A DNA stretch of 64,000 bases from the NCBI RefSeq assembly GCF_014200435.1, contig NZ_JACHBR010000001.1, positions 248,001-312,000 of the forward strand. The letters are read 5' to 3'. The notes beneath the pieces are model-generated. The model saw nothing but the letters and a program-made list of their open reading frames with translations, did no database searches and was not told the DNA's origin. Below are positions 26,106 through 34,144 of the stretch, piece after piece. Every line of letters starts with the position of its first letter. Position 1 is the first letter of the stretch. Position numbers and translations under genes: made by a program. This stretch comes from Sphaerisporangium krabiense (GTDB lineage: Bacteria > Actinomycetota > Actinomycetes > Streptosporangiales > Streptosporangiaceae).

Positions 26106-27062
26106 ATGAGGCTCAGCGTCTCGCTGGGGCTGTGGCAGGACCGTCCGGCGGACGAGGCGGTGCGGACCGCGCAGATCGCGGACGAGCAGGGCTACGCCGA
26201 GGTGTGGGTCGGCGAGATGGCGACGTACGACGCGTTCGCCCTCGCCACGGCCATCGGCATGCGCACACGCCGCGTGGGGCTCACCGTCGGGCCGCTCGCG
26301 GTGACCGTCCGCGACCCCATGATGATCGCCATGGGCGCGGCGTCCGTGGCCGGCCTGACGGGCAGGCCCGTCCACGTCGCGCTCGGCACCTCCAGCCCCG
26401 TGGTGGTCGAGGAATGGCACGGCAGGTCCCGCGCGGGCGCGAGCACGGCGCTGCGCGAGGCCGTCCAGGCGCTGCGGCCGCTGCTCGACGGCGACAAGTC
26501 CGACTTCTCCGGCGATCAGGTCTCCTGCACCGGATACCGGCTGCGGCTCCCCGCGCCCCGGTGCGGGCTGACCGTCGCGGCCTTCGGGCCCGCCGCGGTG
26601 GGCGCCGCCGCGCTCGCCGACCGCATGGTGCTCAACCTGCTCACCCCCGCCTCGGCGGCGCGGCTCATCACCGACCTCAGGCTGCTGAACCCCGCCACCC
26701 GGGTCGCCGCCTGGGTCGTCGCCGCCGTCGACCCCGACGCCGCCGCCATCGAACAGGTCCGCCGCGGCGTCCTCCCCTACCTCGCCGCGCCCGGATACGG
26801 CGAGATGTTCGCCGAGGCCGGGTTCGCCGACCTGGTCGCCTACGCGCGCACCCGGCCGCACCCCCGCGACCTGCTCCCCGCCATCCCGGACGACCTGCTC
26901 GAATCGGTCGCGCTGATCGGCGACTCCGTGGAGATCATGGACCGCCTCGACGCCTACGCCGAGGCGGGCGTGGACGAGGTCGCCCTGGTCCCCGTCAGCA
27001 CCGACACCGACCCCTACGGCGAGACCACGCTCAAAGCCCTCGCCGAAGGCTCCTCCGGCTGA
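26106..27062 (+). CDS. LLM-class F420-dependent oxidoreductase
   Basis: 318 residues of the luciferase-like monooxygenase fold. MRLSVSLGLWQ is the first barrel strand, YAEVWVGEM the second, and later LIGDSVEIMDRL is typical of the actinobacterial F420-dependent branch. These enzymes use reduced F420 to reduce diverse substrates. The ATG at 26106 is chosen because the barrel starts there; an earlier in-frame ATG at 26037 adds a Gly/Arg-rich stretch that overlaps the inverted repeat. Transcribed alone, with a shared hairpin terminator after its stop. The substrate is unknown. Confidence 0.88.
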   Translation: MRLSVSLGLWQDRPADEAVRTAQIADEQGYAEVWVGEMATYDAFALATAIGMRTRRVGLTVGPLAVTVRDPMMIAMGAASVAGLTGRPVHVALGTSSPVVVEEWHGRSRAGASTALREAVQALRPLLDGDKSDFSGDQVSCTGYRLRLPAPRCGLTVAAFGPAAVGAAALADRMVLNLLTPASAARLITDLRLLNPATRVAAWVVAAVDPDAAAIEQVRRGVLPYLAAPGYGEMFAEAGFADLVAYARTRPHPRDLLPAIPDDLLESVALIGDSVEIMDRLDAYAEAGVDEVALVPVSTDTDPYGETTLKALAEGSSG

Positions 27063-27077
27063 AGGCCCCTGACCGCC

Positions 27078-27109
27078 CGTCACGCGGCCGTCCGCACGAC
27101 CGCGTGACG
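27078..27109. terminator. Bidirectional terminator hairpin
   Basis: CGTCACGCGG (27078-27087) and CCGCGTGACG (27100-27109) pair perfectly and are followed by AAAA on the + strand. It lies between the stops of the LLM oxidoreductase and the convergent small membrane protein gene. Confidence 0.8.
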
Positions 27110-27119
27110 AAAACCCTGG

Positions 27120-27311
27120 TCAGCGGCCGATCTGGCGGCGGCGGATGCGGCGGAGGCGGGCGCGCTGGGACTCGTCCAGCATGAAGTACACGGCCACCGG
27201 CGCGCCGAGGATCGCCACCACGAGCAGCAGGTCGATCGGGGTCGGCAGCAGCAGGAAGACGAGCACGGAGGCGATCGCCGCGCCGACGTAATACTTTCCG
27301 AGTGGCGACAT
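27120..27311 (-). CDS. Small membrane protein (63 residues)
   Basis: 63 residues starting MSPLGKYYVGAA with two short hydrophobic segments (about 9-23 and 27-43) and a basic tail (RARLRRIRRRQIGR). The layout resembles DUF4229 small membrane proteins, but the match is not strong enough to assert. AGAAAGG lies about 5 bases before the ATG at 27311; the frame is open further upstream without support. Function unknown. Confidence 0.6.
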   Translation of the reverse strand: MSPLGKYYVGAAIASVLVFLLLPTPIDLLLVVAILGAPVAVYFMLDESQRARLRRIRRRQIGR

Positions 27312-27466
27312 GGCCGGGCCTTTCTCTTCGCCGAGCGGGGGACCTCCCCACACGCCATTCTGCGTCGTCACCTCAACGAGCGACCGACGGGCGCGAGTTC
27401 CGCCCGCACGACGTGAAGGACCACACCCTTTTCCGGCCGCCACGTGCTCCGACGCGGCCGCGTCCG

Positions 27467-27498
27467 GCCGGCTCAGAGGTTCGGGTCTCAGAGCCGGC
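27467..27498 (-). terminator. Terminator hairpin after the DUF3817 gene
   Basis: GCCGGCTC (27467-27474) and GAGCCGGC (27491-27498) form an 8-base-pair stem 14 bases after the DUF3817 stop on the minus strand. The loop itself contains another partial repeat (CAGAG/CTCAGAG). Confidence 0.5.
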
Positions 27499-27512
27499 GC
27501 GTCAGCGGGTCG

Positions 27513-27833
27513 TCACGCGGCGACGGCGTCGAGCTGCTCCTGCACGCGCTGGGCGACCTTGCGCTCGATGAAGAACGACAGGAAGGGGATGGTGCCCGCG
27601 AGCAGCACTCCCACCGTGTACGGCCAGGACCACCGGGCCTTCAGCCCCAGGTTGAGCGCGGTCAGCAGATAGACGGCGTAGACGAAGCCGTGCACGGGGC
27701 TGACGATGGCGGTGGGCGTGGCGTTGCCGAAGCCGTACTTCACGACCATGGCGGCCACGAGGGCGAGCAGCATGCAGCCGACGACGTAGGCCATCACCCG
27801 GAAGGGCTTGAGCGCGGATTCCACGACGATCAT
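27513..27833 (-). CDS. DUF3817 domain membrane protein
   Basis: 106 residues with about three membrane helices and the DUF3817 signature SPVHGFVYAVYLLTAL in the middle. The C-terminus is polar (ERKVAQRVQEQLDAVAA). The family is of unknown function and often sits near cytochrome oxidase or SURF1-type genes; SURF1 lies 310 bases away, divergently. The ATG at 27833 has GAGG only 2 bases upstream, which is too close, so the GTG three codons later is an alternative start. A perfect 10-base palindrome TCGCTAGCGA (27838-27847) lies just upstream. Confidence 0.82.
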   Translation of the reverse strand: MIVVESALKPFRVMAYVVGCMLLALVAAMVVKYGFGNATPTAIVSPVHGFVYAVYLLTALNLGLKARWSWPYTVGVLLAGTIPFLSFFIERKVAQRVQEQLDAVAA

Positions 27834-28143
27834 TACCTCGCTAGCGAAACGGTCCCCACACGATATCCCGCCCCCACCGCGCCCCCTCCCCCGGGACACG
27901 TGCCGCCGCCGCTCCCCCACCTGTCCACAGGCGTCCCGCCCCCACCCGTGTGACCAACCCCACGCGGTCCCACCGGCGAGACGCCCCTGGGGAAGCCGCC
28001 ATAAGGCGGCCAGAGGGCCTGAACCGCGGTCCGCGGACGCTGTCCCCTGCGGAAGGCCGCCGATCTGCCGTGCTTCTCCAGGTGTTCGCCGGGGAGATCG
28101 GACCGAGGGCGGGACCATGAGGTGGGGCGGATAGCGTGGAGGC
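27834..28143. other. Divergent promoter region, DUF3817 / SURF1
   Basis: 310 bases with no gene. The palindrome TCGCTAGCGA at 27838-27847 may bind a regulator of the DUF3817 gene. At the other end TAGCGT (28132-28137) lies 6 bases before the SURF1 ATG. The middle part shows no repeat or hairpin of note. Confidence 0.45.
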
Positions 28144-29019
28144 ATGCTCCGGACGCTGTTCTCGCCACGCCTCGTGGGACTCCACCTGGTGACGATCGGG
28201 GTGCTGATCTCCTTCACCCTCCTCGGGCGCTGGCAGCTCGGAGTCTTCGAGGATTCGGGCAAGCCTCACGCGGCCACCGACCCCGCGCCGGTCGCCCTGT
28301 CCACGCTCGTGCAGGAGGGCAAGCGCGTCCCCGTCGAGGCGCTGAGCCGGCGGGTCACGGCGGAGGGCACGTTCGACGCCTCCCGGCAGTTGCTCGTCGC
28401 CGAACGCGCGCCCACGGTGGAGACCGGCGGCGGCGCCCAGAAGGACGCGGGCTTCTGGCTGCTCACCCCGCTCAAGCTCGCCGACGGCAGCCTGATGCCG
28501 GTCGTGCGGGGCTGGATCGCCACCGCCTCCGACCCTGGGGCGGCCGTCCCGTCCGGCCAGGTCCGGCTCTCCGGGCGCGTCCAGCCGTCCGAGCCGAGCG
28601 ACTTCGCCAGGCGCAGGACCGCGCCCCTCCCCGAGGGGCAGATCGCCACGGTCACGACCGCCCAACTGATCAATGTCTGGCACGGCGCCCGCCTCCACGA
28701 CGGCTTCGTGGTCGCCACGAGCCAGGTGACCCCGGCCCCGGCCGGCGGCCCCGGCCAGACCTCGGCCGCGCCCGAGACGCCGGAAAGCGCGCAGGCAGGG
28801 AGCCAGGGACGACAGGACCTGCGACTCGTCGCGGTACCAGGGCCGACCGCCTCAGGCGGATTCACCTGGCGCAACCTGGCCTACGCCGCCCAGTGGTGGA
28901 TCTTCGCCGCCTTCGCCGTGTTCATGTGGTTCCACTTCGTCCGAGACGCCGTACGCACCTCCCGCACCGCCTCAACGGAAACGTCCACCGCCGCGCTCGG
29001 CACCTCCCCCCAGGCCTGA
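28144..29019 (+). CDS. SURF1 family protein (cytochrome c oxidase assembly)
   Basis: 291 residues. Two membrane helices bracket a periplasmic-side loop domain: helix 1 at about 12-30 (ending LLGRWQLG, the SURF1 signature) and helix 2 near 248-265 (WWIFAAFAVFMWFHF). The loop contains the conserved PVVRGWI segment. SURF1 proteins help insert heme into cytochrome c oxidase. The ATG at 28144 follows TAGCGT by 6 bases, so the mRNA may be leaderless. The short Ser/Thr/Ala tail is variable in the family. Confidence 0.9.
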   Translation: MLRTLFSPRLVGLHLVTIGVLISFTLLGRWQLGVFEDSGKPHAATDPAPVALSTLVQEGKRVPVEALSRRVTAEGTFDASRQLLVAERAPTVETGGGAQKDAGFWLLTPLKLADGSLMPVVRGWIATASDPGAAVPSGQVRLSGRVQPSEPSDFARRRTAPLPEGQIATVTTAQLINVWHGARLHDGFVVATSQVTPAPAGGPGQTSAAPETPESAQAGSQGRQDLRLVAVPGPTASGGFTWRNLAYAAQWWIFAAFAVFMWFHFVRDAVRTSRTASTETSTAALGTSPQA

Positions 29020-29093
29020 CCCCCCAGAAGACCATCGGCCGCGAAGCACCCAAGCCACAGCGTGACAATGGTTCGCGGTGAAGGGTTTGTAGA

Positions 29094-29152
29094 TGGGTGA
29101 GGGGTGGGGGGCGCGGGTTCGGGTGTGGGGGTTGGGGTGAGGAGTGGGGGGT
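29094..29152 (+). other. G-run-rich tract with quadruplex potential
   Basis: Eight or so runs of 3-6 G in 60 bases on the + strand, between SURF1 and the 56-residue membrane protein gene. It fits the simple pattern for a G-quadruplex in DNA or in SURF1 read-through RNA. No function is shown. Confidence 0.4.
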
Positions 29153-29214
29153 GTACCTACGCCTAACTGGCATAAAGGGCGTCAAGGGGTGCGTCGGATG
29201 GCTAAAGTCGAGGC

Positions 29215-29385
29215 ATGTCCGAACCTCAGATTGACCCTGCCGGGAACACCCAGCAGTTCAAGGCCTTCGCCCAGCGTCAGGAGCCCGAGGCGGCCCCGCC
29301 ACAGCGGTCCTACCTGGTGCCGGCCATCGTCGCCGTCGCCGCCGTCATCGTCATCGCAGTGATCGTCTTCCTGGTCGTTCGCTGA
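29215..29385 (+). CDS. Small tail-anchored membrane protein (56 residues)
   Basis: 56 residues: a polar N-terminal half (MSEPQIDPAGNTQQFKAF) and one C-terminal membrane helix (about 34-55) ending LVVR. TAAAGT at 29203-29208 lies 6 bases before the ATG, so the transcript may be leaderless and the start is well defined. No known family is recognised. Small single-helix proteins of this form are common in actinomycetes and often modulate membrane complexes; nothing here shows which. Confidence 0.7.
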   Translation: MSEPQIDPAGNTQQFKAFAQRQEPEAAPPQRSYLVPAIVAVAAVIVIAVIVFLVVR

Positions 29386-29442
29386 GTAGCGGTACCTCGA
29401 CCGTCCCCCGGGAACCCATACCTGCCCGGTCGCCGGGTGGGG

Positions 29443-29495
29443 AGTTCTTCCGCTGATCGCCCAGCGTGAAGTTCTTCCCGCTGGTCGCCCGGTGA
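29443..29495. repeat. Imperfect 26/27-bp tandem duplication
   Basis: AGTTCTTC-CGCTGATCGCCC (29443 onward) is followed directly by AGTTCTTCCCGCTGGTCGCCC (29470 onward). It lies in the convergent non-coding space between the 56-residue gene and gamma-glutamyltransferase. Confidence 0.6.
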
Positions 29496-29574
29496 CAACC
29501 GCCTTCCGCTCAAGCCGCCTGCGCCGCCGGAGTCTCCCGTCGGCGCTCTTTCCCGTGCCCGGACGCCGAAACCG

Positions 29575-29603
29575 CCCGCCCCGCCCGCCAGGAGCGGGGC
29601 GGG
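29575..29603 (-). terminator. Terminator of the gamma-glutamyltransferase gene
   Basis: CCCGCCCCGC (29575-29584) and GCGGGGCGGG (29594-29603) form a perfect 10-base-pair stem starting 4 bases after the stop on the minus strand. Confidence 0.75.
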
Positions 29604-29607
29604 GATG

Positions 29608-31437
29608 TCATGGGCGGGAGGAGAGGACCAGGGCGCTGCCGCCGCCGCGGCGGGTGGGTTCGGCCACTGCCTGGACCTTGCCGCGGCCGAGGAACTCCAA
29701 CGCCGTGGCGGCGCCGAGTTCGCCGGCGGGCGGGCCGGGGGCGGCCACGAACGTGTGTCCCTTGGCGTTCAGCTCGAGGCCGTAGCGGTCGACGAACGCC
29801 TGCTCGGCCTGGGTGTCCCGGATGTTGCGCTGGCTGGCCCTCGGGGCCGCGAGGGCGGCCGGCAGGGTCATGCCGAACTCGAAGCGGTTGACGAGGATCT
29901 GCAGCACGGTGGTGATGATCGTCGCTCCGCCGGGCGAGCCGACCGCGAGCAGCGGCCTGCCGTCCTTGAGGACGATGGTCGGGGCCATGGAGGAGCGGGG
30001 ACGCTTGCCGGGGGCCGGGAGGTTCGGGTCGCCGGGGGCGGGGCCGAAGGTGAAGTCGGTGAGCTCGTTGTTGAGCAGGATGCCGCGCCCGGGGACGACG
30101 ATGCCGCTGCCGCCGGTCTGCTCGATGGTGATGTTGTAGGCGGCGACGTTGCCCCAGCGGTCGGCGACGACCAGGTGGGTGGTCTCAGGGCCCTCGGGCT
30201 TGTCGGGCCCGTCCGGGGTGGGGGTGACGGAGTTGCCCTCGAACTGGCATCCGGTGTAGGAGCCGTCGGGGGATCCGGCGGAGGCGGGGTGCGGCATCGC
30301 GAAGTCGCCGATCAGGCAGGCGCGCTCCTTGGCGAAACCGTCGGAGAGAAGCTCTTCGAGGGGCACGTCGACGTAGTCGGCGTCGCCGACGAACACGTTG
30401 CGGTCGGCGAAGGCGAGCCGCGACGCCTCCAGGTACTCGTGCAGCCCGACCTTGGGCAGGGCCTCCAGGATGTTGAGGGCCTCCCCCACCGTGGAACCGC
30501 CGGAGGACGGCGGCGCCATGCCGTAGACCTCCAGGCCGTTGTAGGAGACCTTGGCGGGCTCGCGCTCCAGGGCGCGGTAGGCGCGCAGGTCGGAGGTCCG
30601 CATGAGGCCGGGGCGGACGACGCGGGTGCTGCCCGGCTTGAGCGGGGGCGCCTTGACCGTGGCCACGATCTCGTCGCCGAGCCGGCCCTTGTAGAGCCAG
30701 TCGCCGCCGCGGCGGCCGAGCTCGCGGTAGGTGGCGGCGAGGTCGGGGTTGCGGAAGGTGGACCCGACGGGCGGCGGGGCGCCGTTCGGCAGGTAGAGGG
30801 CGGCGGTGGAGGTGAAGTCGGCGAAGCGCGCGGCGTTCAGGACGGTCTGGTCGTAGAAGGTCTGGTCGACGGTGAAGCCGTGCTCGGCGACCTCGGCGGC
30901 GGGCTTGAGCGCCTGCTTGAGGGAGACCGTGCCGTAGCGGCGCAATGCCAGCTCCCACTGGGCCACGCTGCCGGGCACGCCGACCGAGAGCCCGCTGGTC
31001 ACGGCGTCGTTGAACGGGATCGGGGCGCCGTTCTCCTGCAAGGAGGTCTCGGTCATGGCCTGGGGGGCCTTCTCACGGCCGTCGATGGACGTGACCCTGC
31101 GCCGCTTGGCGTCGTAGTAGACCAGGAAACCGCCCCCGGCGAGGCCGGCGGAGTAGGGCTCGGTGACCCCGAGCGTGGCGGCGCCGGCGACGGCGGCGTC
31201 CATGGCGTTGCCGCCCTGTCTCAGGATGGCGAGCGCGGCCTTGCTGGCGTCGAGGTCGACGGTGGCGACCGCGCCGCCGTAGCCCTCCGCGACGGGGACC
31301 TTGGCCGGCCCGCCCTGCTGCCGCGACTGGACGGCCTGCGTCTCGCCGGGCGCGGCCTGCGCGCTGCCGGGCGGCACGACGAGAGAGAGGGACGCGGCGA
31401 CGCCCACGAGCGGCACGGCGAGGCGACGGAAGATCAT
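29608..31437 (-). CDS. ggt: Gamma-glutamyltransferase, secreted
   Basis: About 609 residues. The N-terminus has a secretion signal (FRRLAVPLVGVAASLSLVV, cleavage near AQAA). The large-subunit part contains MDAAVAGAATLGVTEPYSAGLGG-type sequence, and the autoprocessing nucleophile is the Thr in ETTHLVVAD at the start of the small subunit. The small subunit also has the GSPGGATI loop. The enzyme cleaves gamma-glutamyl bonds of glutathione and similar compounds outside the cell. I prefer the second ATG (31437), preceded by GGGG, over the ATG at 31449. It is transcribed alone. Confidence 0.92.
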   Translation of the reverse strand: MIFRRLAVPLVGVAASLSLVVPPGSAQAAPGETQAVQSRQQGGPAKVPVAEGYGGAVATVDLDASKAALAILRQGGNAMDAAVAGAATLGVTEPYSAGLAGGGFLVYYDAKRRRVTSIDGREKAPQAMTETSLQENGAPIPFNDAVTSGLSVGVPGSVAQWELALRRYGTVSLKQALKPAAEVAEHGFTVDQTFYDQTVLNAARFADFTSTAALYLPNGAPPPVGSTFRNPDLAATYRELGRRGGDWLYKGRLGDEIVATVKAPPLKPGSTRVVRPGLMRTSDLRAYRALEREPAKVSYNGLEVYGMAPPSSGGSTVGEALNILEALPKVGLHEYLEASRLAFADRNVFVGDADYVDVPLEELLSDGFAKERACLIGDFAMPHPASAGSPDGSYTGCQFEGNSVTPTPDGPDKPEGPETTHLVVADRWGNVAAYNITIEQTGGSGIVVPGRGILLNNELTDFTFGPAPGDPNLPAPGKRPRSSMAPTIVLKDGRPLLAVGSPGGATIITTVLQILVNRFEFGMTLPAALAAPRASQRNIRDTQAEQAFVDRYGLELNAKGHTFVAAPGPPAGELGAATALEFLGRGKVQAVAEPTRRGGGSALVLSSRP

Positions 31438-31740
31438 GGCGGACCCCATTCCCTAGATCGCATCAGCATTGACTCACAGCTTCACAAGAGCGGTCAATCA
31501 CGACCGGGAACCTTGTGGGAACACCGCGGGCACGGGGCCACGGCGCCCCTGCGGTGGGCAGCGCAACGGTGATGCGGACATGCACGACTCCTCGCCTGTG
31601 ATCACACGGTCACCATCCGTCATGGAGTGTAACCGCCGCCCCCGGCAGGAGTCCGCCGGGCGTGTACGACGACGAACGTAGGCGGCGCTGCCACGGCGGG
31701 ACGATGCGGGCGGTCGTCCGGCTGGCATACCGTTCAGGAC
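31438..31740. other. Divergent promoter region, ggt / NarL-type kinase
   Basis: About 300 bases with no gene. ATTGAC and GTCAAT (31467-31497 area) form a wide inverted repeat upstream of ggt. TGTGATCACA (31597-31606) is a perfect 10-base palindrome. TACCGT (31728-31733) lies 7 bases before the kinase GTG and is a likely -10 element. Confidence 0.45.
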
Positions 31741-32907
31741 GTGCGCGCGAAATGTCCCCGTCGGCTCTTCGAACCCCTGCTTCCGCTGGTGGTGGCCGCG
31801 TTCCAGCTCATGGGGTCGGTGGGCGCGCAGAAGGTGCAGATCCACCCCTCGGACCCGTACACCCGCGTCCCGCTGGAGTTCCCCGGCTTCGCCCTGCTCG
31901 CGGTCGCCCCGATGATGCTGATCATCCGGCACGCGCGCCCGGTCCTGGCGATGTGGGGGGGGATCCTCGCGACGTCGGTCTACATCCACGCCGGGTACTC
32001 CTACGGCCCGGTCTTCCTCGGCCCGGTGATCCTCATCTTCAACGCCGTCGTGCGCGGGCACCGCCGTGCCGCGTGGATCGCCTCGGCGTTCCTGTTCGCG
32101 TGGGTGATGTCGTACCTGATCTGGGTGGTCGGCAAACGGCCGCTGGACTGGACCCACCACGCGGGGGTGGCGGCGGGCATCCTGGTCGTGCTCACCGCCG
32201 CCGAGGTCGTGCGCACCCGGCGCGAGCAGCGCGCCGAGCGCGGGCGCACCGAGGAGGAGGAGTCCAGGCGCCAGGCCAGCGAGGAGCGCCTGACCATGGC
32301 CCAGGAGCTGCACGACGTCCTCGGGCACAGCATCTCGCTCATCCACGTCCAGGCGTCCACGGCCCTGCACCTGATGGACGAGCACCCCGAGCAGGCCCGC
32401 ACGGCGCTGACGACGATCAAGCAGGCGAGCAAGGACGTGCTGACCGAGATGCGGTCGGTGCTCGGCGTGCTGCGCGAGGACGCCCCGCGCTCCCCCACGG
32501 CCGGGCTGGCCCAGCTCGACGAGCTGATCGCCCGCAGCGGCCCCGCGGTCGTCAAGAAGACCGTGGGGAGGGCCCGGCCGCTGCCGCCGGGCGTCGAGCG
32601 CGCCGCGTACCGCATCGTCCAGGAGGCGCTGACCAACGTCACCAAGCACGCGCCGGGCGCGCGCGCCACCGTGACGCTGATGTACGGCGCGGACGTGCTG
32701 ACCATCCGCGTGGACGACACCGGGGCGACGGCGCCGAGCGTGTTCGGCGGCGAGGGCGGCGGCGACGGCGTCCCGGGGATGCGCGAGCGTGCCGCGGCGC
32801 TGGGCGGCTCCCTGTACGCCGGTCCCCTCCATCCCGGCTTCCGTGTCGAGGCCAGGCTTCCCGTCCCGCCCGTCAAGGGCCCCGATCCTTCCGAGGACAC
32901 CGAGTGA
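31741..32907 (+). CDS. NarL-type sensor histidine kinase (HisKA_3)
   Basis: 388 residues. The N-terminal 155 residues hold four or five membrane helices with no extracellular domain. The dimerisation/phosphoacceptor region has H191 in AQELHDVLGHS, and the ATPase region has VQEALTNVTKHAPGA and a terminal GMRERAAALGG. This is the DesK/NarX branch. The GTG at 31741 lies 7 bases after TACCGT. The stop overlaps the regulator start by 4 bases (GTGA). The intramembrane type suggests it senses membrane state or a cell-envelope stress, but that is inference. Confidence 0.92.
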   Translation: MRAKCPRRLFEPLLPLVVAAFQLMGSVGAQKVQIHPSDPYTRVPLEFPGFALLAVAPMMLIIRHARPVLAMWGGILATSVYIHAGYSYGPVFLGPVILIFNAVVRGHRRAAWIASAFLFAWVMSYLIWVVGKRPLDWTHHAGVAAGILVVLTAAEVVRTRREQRAERGRTEEEESRRQASEERLTMAQELHDVLGHSISLIHVQASTALHLMDEHPEQARTALTTIKQASKDVLTEMRSVLGVLREDAPRSPTAGLAQLDELIARSGPAVVKKTVGRARPLPPGVERAAYRIVQEALTNVTKHAPGARATVTLMYGADVLTIRVDDTGATAPSVFGGEGGGDGVPGMRERAAALGGSLYAGPLHPGFRVEARLPVPPVKGPDPSEDTE

Positions 32908-33551
32908 TCAAGGTACTGCTGGCGGACGACCAGGCTCTCGTCCGCGCGGGGTTCCGCGCCCTGCTCGACGCCCAGGCGGACATGACCGTGGTGGCCGAGG
33001 CGTCCGACGGCGCCGAGGCGATCCGCCTGGCCGGGGAGCACGGGCCCGACGTCGCGCTGATGGACATCCGCATGCCGGGCATGGACGGCCTCACCGCGAC
33101 GCGCGAGATGCCCCCGGCGGTGAAGGTCATCATCCTGACCACCTTCGAGCTGGACGAGTACGTCTTCGAGGCGCTGCGCGGCGGCGCGAGCGGCTTCCTG
33201 GTCAAGGACACCGAGCCGGCGGAGCTGATCCAGGCGGTGCGCGTGGTGGCGGCGGGCGAGGCGCTGCTGTCCCCGAGCGTGACGCGCCGCCTGATCGCCG
33301 AGTACGCCAGCAGGGCCAAGGAGCCGAGCGTGACGGCGGGGCTCGACCAGCTCACCGAGCGGGAGCGCGAGGTGCTCACGCTGGTCGGCGCCGGCATGAC
33401 CAACGACGAGATCGCCGCGAAGCTGTTCATGGCGCCCGCCACGGCCAAGACCCACGTGAGCCGGGCGATGATGAAGCTCCACGCCCGCGACCGCGCCCAG
33501 CTCGTCGTCATCGCCTACGAGTCGGGGCTGGTCAGGCCGGGCTGGCTCTGA
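32904..33551 (+). CDS. NarL/FixJ-type response regulator
   Basis: 215 residues: receiver domain with acceptor D54 (VALMDIRMPG) and Lys in FLVKDTEP, then a LuxR-type helix-turn-helix (LTEREREVLTLVGAGMTN through THVSRAMMKLHARDRAQ). It is coupled to the kinase by the GTGA overlap, and the longer open frame upstream is inside the kinase gene. It would bind DNA as a dimer after phosphorylation. Targets are unknown; the SHOCT gene downstream is a candidate. Confidence 0.93.
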   Translation: MIKVLLADDQALVRAGFRALLDAQADMTVVAEASDGAEAIRLAGEHGPDVALMDIRMPGMDGLTATREMPPAVKVIILTTFELDEYVFEALRGGASGFLVKDTEPAELIQAVRVVAAGEALLSPSVTRRLIAEYASRAKEPSVTAGLDQLTEREREVLTLVGAGMTNDEIAAKLFMAPATAKTHVSRAMMKLHARDRAQLVVIAYESGLVRPGWL

Positions 33552-33594
33552 CTCATGCCACGGGCCCGGTGGGCGCCCGCGTACCACCCGGGGA

Positions 33595-33625
33595 GTACGG
33601 CGGAGGACGCCGGGACCCGCCGTAC
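33595..33625 (+). terminator. Terminator hairpin after the NarL-type pair
   Basis: GTACGGCGG (33595-33603) and CCGCCGTAC (33617-33625) pair perfectly, 44 bases after the regulator stop. Confidence 0.6.
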
Positions 33626-33730
33626 GCGGTAGTGGGAGACGCGTCGCCAGGCCGATGCCGCGCCCGCCGCGGCGGAGGAAAGTAAGGGCATCGGATGACT
33701 CCGACCGACGAGATAGCGAGGAGAACGCAG

Positions 33731-34000
33731 ATGCCCTACGCGCATTGGGGCGCGGCGCCGTGGTGGCCGGTCCTGCCGCTGTTCTGGGCCGCCTTCTGGG
33801 TCACGATGGCCGTGCTGTTCCTGAGGGCCCGCGGGCGCGGCTGGAGCCCGCGTACGGCGCCCTGGGCGTCCGGCGGCGGCGCGCGGGTGGCCCCGACGGC
33901 GGCGGCCGAGAAGATCATCGCCGAGCGGTACGCGCGCGGCGAGCTGGGAGACGACGAGTACTTCCAGCGCCTGGCGGTGCTCAGGGGCGGCTTCGACTGA
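33731..34000 (+). CDS. Small membrane protein with C-terminal SHOCT domain
   Basis: 89 residues: a Trp/Pro-rich N-terminus, one membrane helix (WWPVLPLFWAAFWVTMAVLFL), a polar linker and a C-terminal SHOCT motif (EKIIAERYARGELGDDEYFQRLAVL). SHOCT is a short helical oligomerisation element. ATG 33731 has GAGGAGA 7 bases upstream, the best ribosome site; an ATG at 33695 would add 12 polar residues. It follows a two-component pair and could be its target. Role unknown. Confidence 0.78.
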   Translation: MPYAHWGAAPWWPVLPLFWAAFWVTMAVLFLRARGRGWSPRTAPWASGGGARVAPTAAAEKIIAERYARGELGDDEYFQRLAVLRGGFD

Positions 34001-34099
34001 CGCCCTGGGCCGGTTAGCGAACTGTGACTGGCCGCCTCCCCCGCTCGCGGTTACCCTCCGTAAGGGTTCGCTGACGCGAAGGACGCAGGGAGGACACGG

Positions 34100-34144
34100 G
34101 TGCGCTCGCGAGTACGGTCCGGCCGCGCCGTGGCCGCCCGGTGA
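34100..34144 (+). CDS. Candidate 14-codon leader ORF coupled to the TauE-cupredoxin gene
   Basis: GTG 34100 has GGGAGG 6 bases upstream, the only good ribosome site in the region. It opens 14 codons (VRSRVRSGRAVAAR) whose TGA overlaps the GTG start of the next gene (GTGA at 34141-34144). The downstream gene has no ribosome site of its own, so it may depend on coupling. It could be chance. Confidence 0.35.
   Translation: MRSRVRSGRAVAAR

Noticed and set aside
31597..31606. TGTGATCACA as a CRP binding site
   Set aside because: The central spacer of a CRP site is missing (no N6 between half-sites), so it is only a short palindrome; chance is likely.
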